Source: Alnus glutinosa
Taxonomy: Eukaryota > Streptophyta > Magnoliopsida > Fagales > Betulaceae
NCBI RefSeq assembly: GCF_958979055.1
Contig: NC_084892.1
Location: forward strand, 24,020,001 to 24,084,000
DNA length: 64,000 nt
Direction of reading: 5' to 3'
Position numbers and translations under genes: made by a program. Below the pieces are notes generated by a model. The model was not told the DNA's origin, did not search any database, and saw only the letters and a list, made by a program, of their open reading frames with translations. Below are positions 11,594 to 23,778 of the stretch, one piece after another (within the stretch, counting starts at the first letter, position 1; the number at the start of each line of letters is the position of its first letter).

Positions 11594-11619
11594 TCTCTTT
11601 TAATATTACTAACAATTCG

Positions 11620-12520
11620 GGAATCTGGACTAGAACAAAATAACTTCAACTTTATTCTTTCAGTACTTCTAGAGAAACTACAAGCTTTAATTTTTTTACG
11701 AACTCTTAGAATTCTGCAACATATGCTATATCTTTTATTATAAATTTATAAGTTTTTTTACAAATCCATGTGGCAATTTATAATTGGTAAAATGTTTAAG
11801 TAAATAATTTGACTTTTTAATTTAATTAATTAGCAGTTGACTTGTCAATCATACATTTTTAATTATTTCACCAATTATGAACTACCATATCAATTGTACG
11901 AAAATTGTAGTAAAAACTATAATACCTCATGTCCCCAAACATTTTCCTTATTATTTATACCCTCATATACATGCAAAACTTCAAATCAAGGATTCATACG
12001 AAAACACTTGTTTCGCTCGTTTTGCAGACAACATAATCTTTATTCTTCACTAACGTGTTTTACATGGACAATATATTGATCCAATGTGACATCGTATACA
12101 TCGTTAAACTTGTAAAATAAAATCTTAAGCATAAAATGGTTCCTCTCCATTTTTTTATTTTATTTATTTATTTATTTATTTTTGTAAATACAACAGAAAG
12201 AAACCGAACTACAAACAACAAACATTACATCAACAAAAATAAAAAAGAAAAAAAAAAAATACAACCAAATTAGTGGAAAAGCCTAACCTAGACAGACAAC
12301 TAGCATCTCACTACTCCTAAGGGAGATCTCGAAAGTGAAAGGCGAATGGGAATGCTGTTAGGAAGTTGGTTGTAACGGCTCTTGATGAAAATTGGGAGTA
12401 CTAATAAGATAATCCCATCAAACTTAGCTCCTAACCAGCTTCTAAGGAAACTTGAGAGACAAAAAAAAATATTTATAACAGTTGAGTGATTTTATTTTAG
12501 GACAGCGAGTCTGAAACCCA
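11620..12520. other. AT-rich intergenic inside copy B
   Basis: No gene is recognisable. The stretch holds a (TTTA)n-like tract near 12157-12182, an A-rich segment at 12236-12260, and about 180 bp of unplaced sequence before the Copia-like block. It stands where exon 3 of a CHX20 copy would be expected. Confidence 0.45.
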
Positions 12521-13930
12521 ACCAAATTATATTTTGTTAAAGCTCAACTTCGGATCTAAGAAATTAGATGTCCGAACATTGAGGATACATGATCGGACAT
12601 GATGGAGCTCCAAGAGTACATATTCTTTGTTATGCTCGCACATGTCCAGACATGCCTAGACTAGGGATTGAGTTCATAACTGAAGCTCATGTCTGGACAT
12701 GGATATTGATGTCCGGACATGGTGGAGATCTAAGAATGCATGTTCCCTGTTGTATTCCATGATGTCCAGACATGCTCAATACACATTCAGATGCCGCCAT
12801 AGAGAACTTATTTCGATTTTTCTTTTTAAAGGTTGTTTTACTCATTATTGAGATAGCTCTATGTTACACAATTTTCAAGAACATCAAGAGGAGTTGAGAG
12901 AGGCTTTTGGTACCAACCACCAATATCATTGTGTTGATACACGAGGTGCTTGGGCAGTTTGCCAATAGATCATTTTCATGAAGTGAAGTCTCTTAGAGTA
13001 GAAATCAAACCATGTTGCTGCTGCAACATTGTTCATCAACTGAGTTTACCGGCATGTCAATGAGGGAATCCGAAAAAGATAGGACAGTAAAGAATTGAAG
13101 CCCGTTAAAAAGCCAGAGAGACGAGTGAGGAGCTCATCTGCGCACAAAAGGGCTTAGCATTACAAATGGATTGTAAGTGTCTTTGTATGTGTATCATTCT
13201 TTTTATAGTAATTTTCTAGTTTTGGCTACCTTGCAGAAGCTTTTACCTTTGAGTGTCAAAGGGTTTCCTCTTCGCCAACATAAAGCGTAGTTGATATTTG
13301 TTGACTATGTTTGATTATCCTTGTTGATTTGAATATTTATTCCACTGTAGTATATATATATATATATATATATATCATTGTATTGAGTTTGATATATATA
13401 TCACTTAAAAGGGGCTTTTCAATTGGTCAGAACAAGGTACATTTTGTTTAGATTAATTTCGTGAGTGTGATTCTTGATCGCTACAATCATAGAATCAACC
13501 ATTCTAATCTCACTTTGGTTCCTGGTGTTCTATGAATAATCTCTCAAAGTCTTGTGACTCTGACTCTATAGAGTTATCTAAGTAAGGATGAATCTAAAGA
13601 GGTTGATGTTTTGCAGTTCCCGATCCAATATCAATTTTTTTGAGAATTTGTCTTGGTTATCAACGATGGACAAAAGAGTTTCTACAAAACTGAAAGAGAT
13701 TGATAGTGAGCAAGAGCGCTTGCTTTCTGAGTTAAGAAAATCATGTGAGATCTCTGATGCTTTTGCAAGTGGAAAACATCTTGCCGATGAATAAGGTCAA
13801 AACTCTTGAGAAGGAGTTGATTAAGACCAAAAATTCTTCTAATAAACTCTCAAGTGATCATTTGAAAAAACTGTTTGGTGTGCACCAACCAAGTACCAAC
13901 TGTGATTTTGTTGGTGTTTGTCTCACATGC
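12520..13930 (+). mobile_element. Copia retrotransposon relic (LTR/leader and gag tail)
   Basis: The first part has repeated motifs gtccggacatgg / gtccagacatgc in three to four degenerate copies (12570-12775), typical of an LTR or leader region. At 13588-13900 the frames encode a coiled-coil-like stretch (KEIDSEQERLLSELRKS, then KTLEKELIKTKNSSNKLSSD), which resembles the C-terminal part of gag of SIRE-type Copia elements. The two pieces are in different frames and no protease, integrase or reverse transcriptase follows. Confidence 0.5.
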
Positions 13931-14111
13931 TTGTATGTCTATGAGATAAGACCAACTTTTCATTTTAATTTCAATGTTGTTTACATTGTTGGTGTATCTA
14001 TTATGAATGATATATGTGATGGATTGGCAACTTCCATATTATGGTGTATTTATGTATGAAAAATGTGGTCTATCATTTTTTTTTTTTTTTTTTTAATATT
14101 GAAGTTGGTTT

Positions 14112-14250
14112 CAAATGCAAACGAGACTACTACTTCGAATATGGTCCTGGACAAGGAAGTGACAACAATTGATGCTTCGAGCCGGATGTGTGATTTGAAG
14201 GACTTTGGACTTGCTCAGTATGTAGTTAATTCTTGTAAAAAAAAGTTCAG
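14112..14250 (+). pseudogene. CHX20 last-exon fragment (dead third copy)
   Basis: This stretch is clearly related to the last 110 bases of the CHX20-1 coding sequence and the start of its 3' UTR. Shared words are tcaaatgcaaacgag (versus ccaaatgcaaacaag), gaagtgacaacaattgatgct and gagccggatgtgtgat. A deletion of about a dozen bases, corresponding to 9081-9092, shifts the frame past the ancestral stop. The homology continues into 3' UTR sequence and on to 15.5 kb with insertions. It cannot make a transporter domain. Confidence 0.8.
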
Positions 14251-15012
14251 ATCCTCCCTAAACTAATTCAAACTTCAAAGTCGAATGAAAGGAAAAATAA
14301 AATTAAACAAGTTTGGTACGCAGAATGACTATTCTATTATAAAAATGAACAATTAATAGTTATTACGGGAATGAAAGAAGTTGAAATAAAATAGTTATTC
14401 ATATTCATTAATTTGATGATAACGCATATTTTTTAATTGAAATTGTATCAAAATTACTAAAATACCTAAGATATATATAAAATAATAATTTAAAAAAAAA
14501 AAAAAAAAAATCTTTGTGACAAGCCACCTTGGCAAAAGTAATGAGCATTGAGAGATGAGTAATATTTCTTTCACAACTTTTACACAACTCTAACTACTTT
14601 TTTTTTTCTTTTTTTTTTCTTTTTTTTTTTTTTCTTTTTTTTTTTTATGATCAACCATTGGATTTGTTTTTCTACATGTAAACCCTAAATATTTAATAGT
14701 TGATCTTAAAAAAAAAAAATTGTTAAAATTATGCAAGAAACATTAGTCTTGAAAGAGAGGAAGTCTTCCATGTATACATCTTTGCTACAATGGCTGGAAG
14801 TCTACTAGCATAAAAACCTCACCAACTTTGCATCCTTCATCATCAGCTACTCAGCTAGCAAAGCTGAGGTAGTTAATAAACGTGAATTCTGTTTCACTTA
14901 AGTCCACACTATAACTTAACGGAAGATTTGGCCACGATTTAAGCATGTGTTTCTGCCAGGGTGGTCAGCCACCAAAGAATTTTATTTTATTTTTTTCATA
15001 TTTTTTTTTTCA
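14250..15012. other. AT-rich insert-laden spacer within copy B
   Basis: Homopolymer tracts (A18 near 14492, several T tracts at 14597-14645) and unplaced sequence interrupt the duplicated CHX20 downstream DNA. No gene is seen. Confidence 0.45.
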
Positions 15013-15014
15013 AA

Positions 15015-15348
15015 AAAAATACAATTAAGCTCTCCAAACTATCAATCATTTTTTGTATAGCTCTCCAAACTATCAAGGCTTGAACTCTAGCACCCCCAAA
15101 ATTACAAAAACCTTTGAAAAATGCCAATTTTTTACGAAATATGCCCATAATATCCCTGCCACGTGTCATTTTAAAACAAATCAAAACAATTTTAAAAAAA
15201 AAAAAAAAAAAAGTATTATAGAGATATTCCGTCAAAAATGGTCTTTTTCAAAGGTTAGTAATTTGGGGGGCCAGAGTCCAAGCTTTAATAGTTCGAAGAA
15301 CTATCCGGATAATGGTTAGTAATTTGAGGAGGCTAAATTGTATTTTTC
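15015..15348. mobile_element. Fold-back MITE, about 334 bp
   Basis: The terminal inverted repeats read aatacaattaagctctccaa on the left and, reversed, aatacaatttagcctcctca on the right. Inner arms also pair (aggcttgaactctagcaccc with the reverse of gggccagagtccaagcttta). It separates the two homologous parts of duplication block B2. Confidence 0.7.
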
Positions 15349-15630
15349 ATTTCTTTCTTTTTTTTCTCTATTCGTAATTGACAGTTATTCCCAAGCATGG
15401 TGAGCAACCAAACAAAAGAATTTCTATTTCATAATAATAGTCATTCCATTTTAGTGGTTATTCTGCATACCAAACGTGCCCTAGGAGTCTGCCTCAATAA
15501 TAAAGAACCAATTTTGTAACTAAATTCCGCTGTTACATGGCAACACTGCTAGACAGTTTGACCTACTACTGAAAAAAAAAATTAGAAAAAAAAAAAAAAA
15601 AAGTTGCTTAAAAGTGATACCTACAGTTAT

Positions 15631-15809
15631 CCCATTTCTTGTTTTAGTCCTTTCGCCTATGTTTTGCCTAAAAAAATTTCCCATTCTTGTTTTAGTCCTT
15701 TCGCCAAAAAAAATTTTTGCCATTTCTTGTTTTAGTCCTTTAGCCTATATTTTGCCTAAATTTTTTTTCCCATTTTTTATTTTAGTCCTTTAACCTATAT
15801 TTCGTCTAA
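15631..15809 (+). repeat. Four-unit tandem repeat
   Basis: Four imperfect units of about 40-60 bp share cccatttcttgttttagtcc followed by tttcgcctat and ttttgcctaaa. The last two units are more diverged. A related single stretch may be the tgtccttgtcggc region near 9970, but this is weak. Confidence 0.65.
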
Positions 15810-15859
15810 AAATTTAACATGGCATGTCAAAGTCTTTCGGCGTTTGCCACGTCTCCTAT

Positions 15860-16755
15860 GCATAGTCAGTATTACTTTATTTTTTTAAGAATAACAAAAA
15901 AAAAAAAATGACAGAAGGCAATCATTTTCGCCACCCACTGGCTGGAGAGATCCCACCCCCAATGGGTGGCAGAGAACCCATGGCCGTGGGTGGGGATCCT
16001 ACCCAGCGACCCACTCGTGAGGGAGGACCCCCCTCCCACCCCCACCCAGGGTTGCAAGTGGGTTCTTGACCTCCCACTAGGGGTGAAATTTCCGCCTGTG
16101 GGTGGCAGGAATGATCTCCCTAGGCCAAAAATTTTTTAAAACAAAATTTATATTTCAATTTTTCATTTTTAAGTAATGCTAACATGGCAAGAATGACATC
16201 GCATGAAAAATAGGAATATAAATTCATGAAAGACATTTATTGGGTCAGGTAAGTCCTATAAGTACTTTTTCACAATCACTTGTCCGAATTCTCTCAAATT
16301 CAGGCGGAGAATTCGAGGGAATCCTGATCCCCTTTTTACCATGTCCATGTGCGAAGCAAATATGAGAGGTGAACTTTTACACCACCCCACCATATCCGTA
16401 GCTACCCAAGTGGCTGTAATTTCATTTTTACATAATTTCTCGGTGGTGAAAACCTTGAGGGCTCGAGCACTAAGGGGGCACAAAGATGGTATCCAATACT
16501 GTCTTCTCCAGGGATTTGTTTATTTCTTTTCTATGATATTTAACTACCATCAATTAGGGAACAAGCAAAAAAAAGTGTCTACGGATAAAGGTAGACCACT
16601 ATTTCTTTTAGATTTGAAACATTGCCACACAACAGATAATTATGATTTTCTAAAAAAACTTTACAATGCAAAATGACTTCTTGTTGCAGAGAATTGAAAT
16701 ATAAAGGATACAAATCAAAAAATATTGAGAGAACTAGTCATTAAAAATCAAAAGC
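15860..16755. other. Intergenic with GC-rich CCACCC island
   Basis: The segment 15940-16110 is rich in cccaccc/gggtggg words and repeats the patch at 10100-10190. At 16256-16330 there is an inverted-repeat-like stretch (cacttgtccgaattctctc ... ggcggagaattcgaggg). The rest has no recognisable gene. Confidence 0.45.
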
Positions 16756-17050
16756 AATTTTGAATTCATAAGTCACAAATAACAGTCCTCACACATCCAC
16801 AGAAGTCCTCTTCTGATTGGGCAATTGCCCTTCCCTGATAAGAGTTGTACAGATATATAAACTATTCTCAAACACACAAGACGTTCCCCAGAAATTACAT
16901 TAGAACTTTTAGAACATTTTAAACATAAAATAAAAAGGAAGTGACTTGCTGAAAATATGCTAACCTTGAAAAGGTAACAACCATCCACAAGGGATCTGGT
17001 CCAATAGCAACCAACAACATTCTTGTCAGCTGCATTCTAATTTTCATATT
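16756..17050 (-). repeat. Diverged duplicate of the ArfGAP gene 3' end
   Basis: This stretch aligns by eye with 17230-17530: caattttgaattcataagtc with caactttgaattcgatagcc, gttgtacagatatataaact with gttgtaaatatataaact, and gctaaccttgaaaagg with tactaaccttagagg. The match extends into sequence corresponding to the last residues of the ArfGAP; on the minus strand ADKNVVG stands where the gene has SDKKAVG. It appears to be an old tandem duplication of the last exon end plus 3' UTR. Confidence 0.5.
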
Positions 17051-17399
17051 CATCTTTCTCAAAAATCGCCAAAGCTTTAATGCTACTATAATTTTTGTCC
17101 ACCGTTTTATGTGTAAACCAGGATTTCAGTAAAATCATGAAATGATTCGCCTGGCAACACAAGAGTTTGTATAATTTCAAATGAAGCACAAAAGATGATA
17201 AAAGTAAGGAAACTGTATAATAAATAGTCAGTCACAAATCATAACCAACTTTGAATTCGATAGCCACAAACACATGCTTCTCCTAATCAAACAAAACTAT
17301 CTTATTTGCCTCCCATGTTGATAGTTGTAAATATATAAACTACTTTTAAAGACAACCCCTCTCGAACAAGTCATCGAAAGCTTTTTAAATGCAAAATGA

Positions 17400-17401
17400 A
17401 A

Positions 17402-17429
<28 letters not shown>
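17400..17429. repeat. (GA)n microsatellite in ArfGAP 3' UTR
   Basis: About 14 GA dinucleotides lie just downstream (minus sense) of the ArfGAP stop codon at 17451. Confidence 0.9.
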
Positions 17430-17432
<3 letters not shown>

Positions 17433-17450
17433 TTTCATCATCTACTAACC

Positions 17451-20400
17451 TTAGAGGAAGCCTCCACCAGTCCATGTTGAATCTGATTTCCCATTGTGAC
17501 CAACAGCCTTTTTATCTGAGGCACTCTGGTAGAAGTTTTCATATCCATCATCTTTGGCATCATCCCAGCCAGCCCAACCGTCACTGTTATGGGGTGCAGC
17601 TCCCTTTGTCGGTTCTTCCTTCCTATTGTCTTTGCTGTCCCAATCATCCCAAGAACTCGAATTGTAAGAATTATACCCAGTTGATGACGACTGCGCTCCT
17701 CCAGAAGAAGAATTCCATCCTTGGTTCTCCTGTTTAAACTCTTGATAAAATCCATTTCTCTCACTATCATTCCGTTGCCAGCCATCAGTCTTCCAGTTAA
17801 TGCCTTCTTTAGTGTACTCTTCAACTTTCTGTGAAGCGATTGCCATAACCCCCTTCATGATCCCCCATGTCTTCTGCCCAATCTCTGATGTCTTAGCAGT
17901 GACAACAGTGACAGTCTCATTTACCTTGTGATCATAACCACCTTCCTTCACCTGTGACAAATGTTTAATCAAGCACCTTGTTTGTTTGATTTCTTATATT
18001 GGTTATCCTTAAGATCTCTACTGGAGGGTGGGGAATATAGGAACTATAACAACAAGAGCAAATGCTGTGCAAACAAAATCTGCTAATTTTAAGCAAATAA
18101 GTGAATTTACACCGTGCTAAACCCAAAGCTGAAAAACTTTACCTTGAATGCAATAGCAAGAGCTAAGATATACTAATAAATAAAAGGGAACTTCCAATTT
18201 TTTTTCATACTCTAGATTATACCTTCACGAATCATTGTAAGAAAAAGCCAATTACTTATATGCCGACATGATTTCCTTTTTACCTTCTTGTTATCATGGC
18301 CTGATTAGATAAATGTGCAAGTTCAAAATATATTAAATAAATGATAAATAAGTATGTTCAAAAGAAACGGAGCCAACACTAGCAGACACCAAAATATGTT
18401 TCTCATAGGATTTGTCTATCAACAGCTTGTAACTTGTTAACCCCAAAAATGCGTTATAGGCTCACACCAGAAACTGATCTCAATCACCATGGCTAATACC
18501 CAAGTCTATTGACCCTCTAGACTAAATCACCCCATAGGTCACCAAATCAAATCCAAGCCTCGCACTATTCCCGCATACTACATAACACCCAACACCACAT
18601 AAAAGCAAGACCATAATTTCCAGTAAACAGCCAAAGAGCTACCACAGTCACCAACAGTTCAACCCGAGACAAATAAATTAATATGATTGTCAATCCAGCA
18701 TTATTTGCCATTCCCTCTTGGTAACCTTTAGGTAGTCCCCTAACCGCCTCTGTTCTGCAACAACTTTAGAGCTGTTCAATTACCGATGTTAGTAACAACT
18801 AACTCCAGGTACCTGCATCTCTCAGTCAATGTCATCCAAATCAGCTTTCATTATTCTCAGTCACCCACTTCTGCTCAATCCATTAACAACTCTTACTGTT
18901 CTACTCACAGTCCCTTATGCCCTCCCAAAGACCTTCTCTCATTAATCTGATGAAAGACTGGCCAAATAAGGATTGATTAGGCAATCTCAAGTCCTGGGAC
19001 ATCTGGTGTTGCCAAGCATGGCAACCATCACGGTAAGAGTCTAACATACAACACCACTACAAGCAATTGTTTGCCACAAATTTCTCAGGTCTTCTCTGGG
19101 CCAAACACTAAATGAATACCTCTTCCAACTCAGAGGCCCAAAACTAAGAATACTAGCTTTTAGATTAATCAAGTCAAATAAATTTGTCCATCTGTAAGAA
19201 ATGTTTTGTAAAGAAACAATATCATATCATTGAATGTGAAATTTAACAGAGACGCAGTATGTCAAGATGAGGTCACTGAAATTCAAACAAATCTTATTGG
19301 AAGTTTATATTCTTCACCTGTTAAAGACATGCTATTGTTTATAGAGCGGAACTTATGATTCTTAACACTGAGAGACGATTGTTCCCTACTTACAAGCTTG
19401 TTACTATAAGAGAAAAGTTCTGCATACAAGAAGTTTCAACTGTGAGTTATACAGCACTCTCACAGTTTACAATTATGATTCATTACCAATATGCAGTGTG
19501 ATTTCTGTAAAACTTCCCAATTTTTTAGGTCATCAACGATAATCAAACTCTGTTCTCTGGATCACCTCACTCAGATCCCTCCTTCTCCCTCTAGCCTTCT
19601 CTTTACTCACTCCGTTTCACCATAATTTACCATGAACCCCTAATTAACATGATCCTTCCCAATAATCAATATCAAAACTGCTAGATAAAATGCAAATTGG
19701 GAACTTCCATCAACCTCCATTACATTGTACAACACGTTCAAAGGGACCTATTTGAAACATTTGTGTGATTAGAGAAGACATTGCTGCAATTATTAGTTTG
19801 TTCGAGATACAGTAAACTATAAATTGGGCCATATCACCGGCAAAGCATGAGTTATAAACTATATCTCCACCGATGCTGCAGCTCCACATAGATGGCCATT
19901 TTTAGATCATTAGGAAAAGAGAGGGCATAACCCTTTGTGCCAATCGTATTTCTTTTTAAATTAAGCTATTATTTACTCCAACGACACAGACTTGTTCTAG
20001 ACAATAACAAAATTAGACGTCACAAACCAAAGGGCATGGCCTCAAACAAACAAAGTAATCAACTTGTTGCTAAATGAATATCTCTCCAAACAGATTTAGT
20101 TAATTCCACATACCTTAGAAGTGATGTCTTTTGTGCCAGCTTGGACAACATTCGCCGCCGACTGTGCTGCAGACGCAGCAGCCAAAGATAGCTTACCGAG
20201 CCCCTACACGAATCAGATCAAATTTGTTATACACTAAAATCACATTCACATAGAAATATAATGGAAAACCATCAAATTGTGACCTGAGAAACAACGGAAA
20301 ACATATCTCCTTGTGAATCGTTCCTCGGTGGAGGCCCGGAAGAGGATCCAAAGCCGACATACTTGCCGCCTTGCGAGGGCGGAAGCCCATCGGGGCGGGA

Positions 20401-21069
20401 CTCGTTCTCGACCATCTTCCTTGCGAAGAAGCTCTCCTTGTTCGCGGCCGAGGCCTCCAACTGCGACCGCGTGTAAATGTCCTCCGTCGACTTCGACCTC
20501 ACCGGCGCGCCTCCCACGCCGGGGGCACCTCTAACGTCTCCGGTCGACTGGTTCCGCCTCAAATCACTGGCGGAAGACGATCTGGACCCGTCGTCGGCGT
20601 CCCAACTATCCCAGCCTCCGGTGTTCCCGTAATTACCGTTCCTGCCCTGCGCCAACGGGGGCTTGGACTTCCCAACCCCGAGGCTCTCCTTGACGACCGG
20701 AGGTTCCCGCCAGGGTCGGCCCTCGGCTAGGGCTTGGATTCGGTCCCTAAAGATACTGGCGGCTTTGGTGTTATACTTGGTGACGATATCGGTCTCCTTG
20801 GGGATGCCATACTGGGCGAGGAACGCGTTGAGCCGCTCGTTCCCGCCGGCCTCCATCTTTTTGATCTGGATCTCGGACCACGAGTCCATTGTCACGGATC
20901 GGACGAAGGAGATGTGGACACCGAGGCCGCGGTGCTTCCCGGAGCACTCTAAGCACATGAAGACGCCGTAGGACACCGACGCCCACTGCGGATTCTTTTG
21001 GGCACAGTCCACGCAGATCTTGTTCCCCGACTGCGATTGTAGTTCCCGGAGCCGCCTCGATGCCGCCAT
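17451..21069 (-). CDS. AGD7: ADP-ribosylation factor GTPase-activating protein, AGD6/AGD7 type
   Basis: ArfGAP that stimulates GTP hydrolysis on Arf GTPases, a Golgi/COPI traffic role in this family. Coding exons on the minus strand are 20284-21069, 20114-20203 and 17451-17951, joining in phase 0 to 458 aa, about the length recalled for Arabidopsis AGD6 and AGD7. Introns are GT-AG, 80 and 2162 bp. The zinc finger C19-x2-C22-x16-C39-x2-C42 is followed by the GKHRGLG motif with the presumed arginine finger at R47. Exon 2 encodes the Ala-rich stretch after GLGKLSL, matching the second region of AGD7. The C-terminal half is Ser/Gly/Trp/Asp-rich ([18 protein letters not shown]) and ends WTGGGFL as the family does. 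A (TA)n stretch at 21132-21145 may serve as a TATA box. The orthologue could be AGD6 rather than AGD7; the sequence does not decide. Confidence 0.95.
17952..20113 (-). other. ArfGAP intron 2 (2.16 kb)
   Basis: Ordinary intronic sequence. No transposon ends, gene fragments or long repeats could be recognised. Base composition is less extreme than in the intergenic regions. Confidence 0.5.
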
Positions 21070-22440
21070 TCCGGTCCGATCCGACCCTTCTCAACCGGAT
21101 TCTTAACAAAAAGGATCGGAAAAATTAGAAATATATATATATATACCAGAAATCAGAAAATTAGTTGAAACGAAAGGACAATTTCGCAAAAAAATTAGGT
21201 AGCTTTGGGCTACATAGCCATATTAGATATATAGCTAGAGAGAGAGATAGAGAGGGAGGGAGGCTTGGGCATTACCGGTTATCTTTTGTTTCTATTGCCT
21301 CGTGGGAGAGAAACGGGGGATCACCGACACCGTCAATTTCGTGAAAGCGTTTTAGGGGCTGGTGCTGGTGGTGTTGTACAATTACTCGATCAGTCAAATC
21401 TGTCTTTTTTTGGGTTGGAATTGGAAATTACGATTTCTGTAATTTCTTTTTTCTTTTTCTTTTTTTTTTTTTTATCGGTAAGTGCGACACATGCGTTCTG
21501 TGTCAGCTCTTACTCCTAATTGACAGGTCTGGATCCCAACGACACTTTTACTGGTTGAGAAATCATGGCCGACTCTGATTAGCATTTATATTTTTAGAAA
21601 TATTATTTGAGAATCTGAGCTCACGAGAATGTAATTAAATTCATGTTTGGAAATAGTTTAGAATGGACAAAATTTTTGGAAGTATAAAGAGTACTCTTTT
21701 GTTTGATTTATTCATAAGGATTCTGTAGATATTATTTATGATTTTTAAAATATTCTTACGTTTCTCTCTTTAAATTTATAACCTTGTTGATATAAAAGAA
21801 TTTAAAAGTTATACAAAAAAGATTATATGTCAAAAATGTTTTAATATGATGATGAGAGCTGTTTTTTTTGGTGGGTTTCATATTTGAGATTTTTTTTTCT
21901 TTTTTTCTTTTTGTGTTAAATTCACTTTTAAATTGTTTGTGCATGTTTTCAAATTTTTCTTTTTTTTAAGAAAAAAAAAATGCTTATCTTGGACAACCCG
22001 CAAAGATGTGTAATGTTGACTTATTACTTATAAAAATTAAAAATATTAAAAAAAAAAAAAATACTCCACGGCCCAGCTTTATAATAATAATAATAATAAT
22101 ATTTTAATTATTTAATTAGGTTAATTTTGTAATTTAATAAATTTAACAAGTGTGTAAGAGATTTTACTTATTTGCTGTTTGATTTAATCCTAAATTATAA
22201 CGGTAAGAGTGACATTAAAAAGTTTCCAAGTACGGTAATTCGGAACAACGAATCCACTAAAATACTGCGGGCTGGTGTGGAGGTAGGAAACCCCTCACTG
22301 AAACCCTAGTCCCCCCCTCCCTCTTCCCCGCTTCCTTCCCCCCTCCCCCTCCCCTTCTCCCTCCGTTTCCTCGATTCCTTTCTCCCATCCCCATGAACTA
22401 GATCCGTTGGTGGTTTTAGTCTTCCTAATCCTTTTGGATT
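21070..22440. other. ArfGAP 5' flank and intergenic
   Basis: The 5' side holds (TA)n at 21132-21145 and a GA-rich tract at about 21236-21262, common in plant 5' leaders. Further out come T-rich tracts (about 21450-21473), a (TAA)n tract at 22083-22101, and a C/T-rich segment at 22300-22390 following aaaccctag. The last resembles the leader of a housekeeping gene, but no open frame continues from it. Confidence 0.45.
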
Positions 22441-23067
22441 GTGGAGGTTTTTTTTTTTTTTTTTGTTTTTTAGTTTGTTTTGGCAGGTAAACTCACTGGA
22501 GAATATGTCTATGGGAACTGGCAATCCCGTGCGTGCCGACGGCGGAGATCTTGGCCGAGTTTTCAAACGTCAGTTTTCTTGAAGGCCAAATCTGCATTTT
22601 TTCGTCTTCTTCTATTGGACACACGCCCTCCAGGCTTGTTCACCGTCACTTTCCAATGTGATCAGCGCAAACGGCTGCTGTTGGGGGTCTTTTGGCGATG
22701 GCGCGTGTGCCACATGAGCCGCTTTTGGCAGTGGTTCTCCCGGAATGCAGTTTTTGTATTGGGTTTTCTTGTGCCTATGTGTGTTTGTATGGGAGTTTAC
22801 TTTGTGTTTATTAATTTAGTTATTGCTTTTTGCCCAAAATGTGTGACCAACTCCTTATTTAATGAAAGTTTTATGTTAACGCAGAGGCATCATTCTAGTT
22901 GGCTAAGTTTTATTTGTAACATTCTGTCTGTAATGGTTTGAGTCGTCTTGTTGGCTAAGGTTGGGTATACACCTTTATAGTGGTGTCTTATGTACATCTC
23001 TATGGTGGCTTGTTATGTACCATTCTCTTGATTATTGAAAAATTAATCTTTCCTAAAAAAAAAAAAA
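22440..23067 (+). mobile_element. LINE-like or processed-retrocopy sequence with A tail
   Basis: A moderately GC-rich stretch (22480-22740) grades into T-rich sequence with tttagttattg and ends attgaaaaattaatctttcc followed by A13, like the 3' end of a plant non-LTR retrotransposon. Near 22505 a short frame reads MSMGTGNPVRADGGDLGRVF before a stop, possibly an ORF1 remnant. No clear target-site duplication was found, so the call is tentative. Confidence 0.35.
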
Positions 23068-23778
23068 GGCACAGTAACCCGACATTACCGCTTTTTAAAG
23101 TTTGATGATACAATTGTAAAAGTGATGGAATATCAAGGTTAAGTGAAGTTTTCAAAAAAGAAAATAAAAATTTGTACTTTTTCTTCCCAATTGAGATGAT
23201 TTGGTATGTTTTATTAACTGCTCAACCATTGCTTCTTAATTTGTAGCCGTAGCAATGGGGCACGTCATGATGATTCAGAACCTCTGTAGAATGCCAACTT
23301 CCAACTTGAACTTGCTCCAAAATTTGGGTTCATTCTGTAGTCGAAACAAGCAGAAACTCATCACAGCTATTCCTTCTCCAGCTTCCAGTAACTTCACTTT
23401 CACTATTGTCCCTCACACCTTGTTTATATCACACACTTTTCTTTTCATTGCTTTCATATTTTTCATTCGATGTATATTTTGTTCGTTTTCGCCCTTGCAT
23501 TGATATACACCCTGTACCCATAACTAAAACTAATTGTTCTTTTTTCTTTTTCTTTTTCGCCTGCCAATTCGCTTTTTGAGTTTAGGGTGTTTGACGAAAG
23601 GTCAAGGAGACGCATTTTTTGCAACATTTAAAGTTTTGATAGCTCAACTTTTGTTTTATGATCAAGGATGTCTACTGCATATCTATTTGTTTGAAATTAA
23701 CTTTCTTCATAATTACTTTGTTTTTATTTTCTTAAAAGAATAGGTAAAGTATGATAATATTTAGCAATTTTGAGTCTT
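23068..23778. other. Intergenic, no recognisable gene
   Basis: An 82-codon open frame at 23255-23503 begins MGHVMMIQNLCRMPTSNLNL and would look like a gene start, but nothing recognisable continues it. The rest is T-rich. Confidence 0.35.

Larger units (their letters stand above)
10750..16110 (+). repeat. Tandem segmental duplication, copy B (decayed)
   Basis: Second copy of the 3' half of the CHX20-1 locus. Block B1 (10750-11620) matches intron 2; block B2 (14105-16110) matches the end of exon 4 and its downstream DNA, including cctcaataataaagaacc and gttacatggcaac near 15490-15545. Copia sequence lies between them, and TRIM and MITE insertions interrupt both blocks. Confidence 0.7.

Noticed and set aside
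20313..20971. Several plus-strand frames opposite ArfGAP exon 1
   Set aside because: The minus strand codes a clear ArfGAP domain. The opposite frames are composition artefacts.
22480..22941. 153-codon frame as a host gene
   Set aside because: No family is recognised, another frame looks like a LINE ORF1 remnant, and the stretch ends in an A tail.
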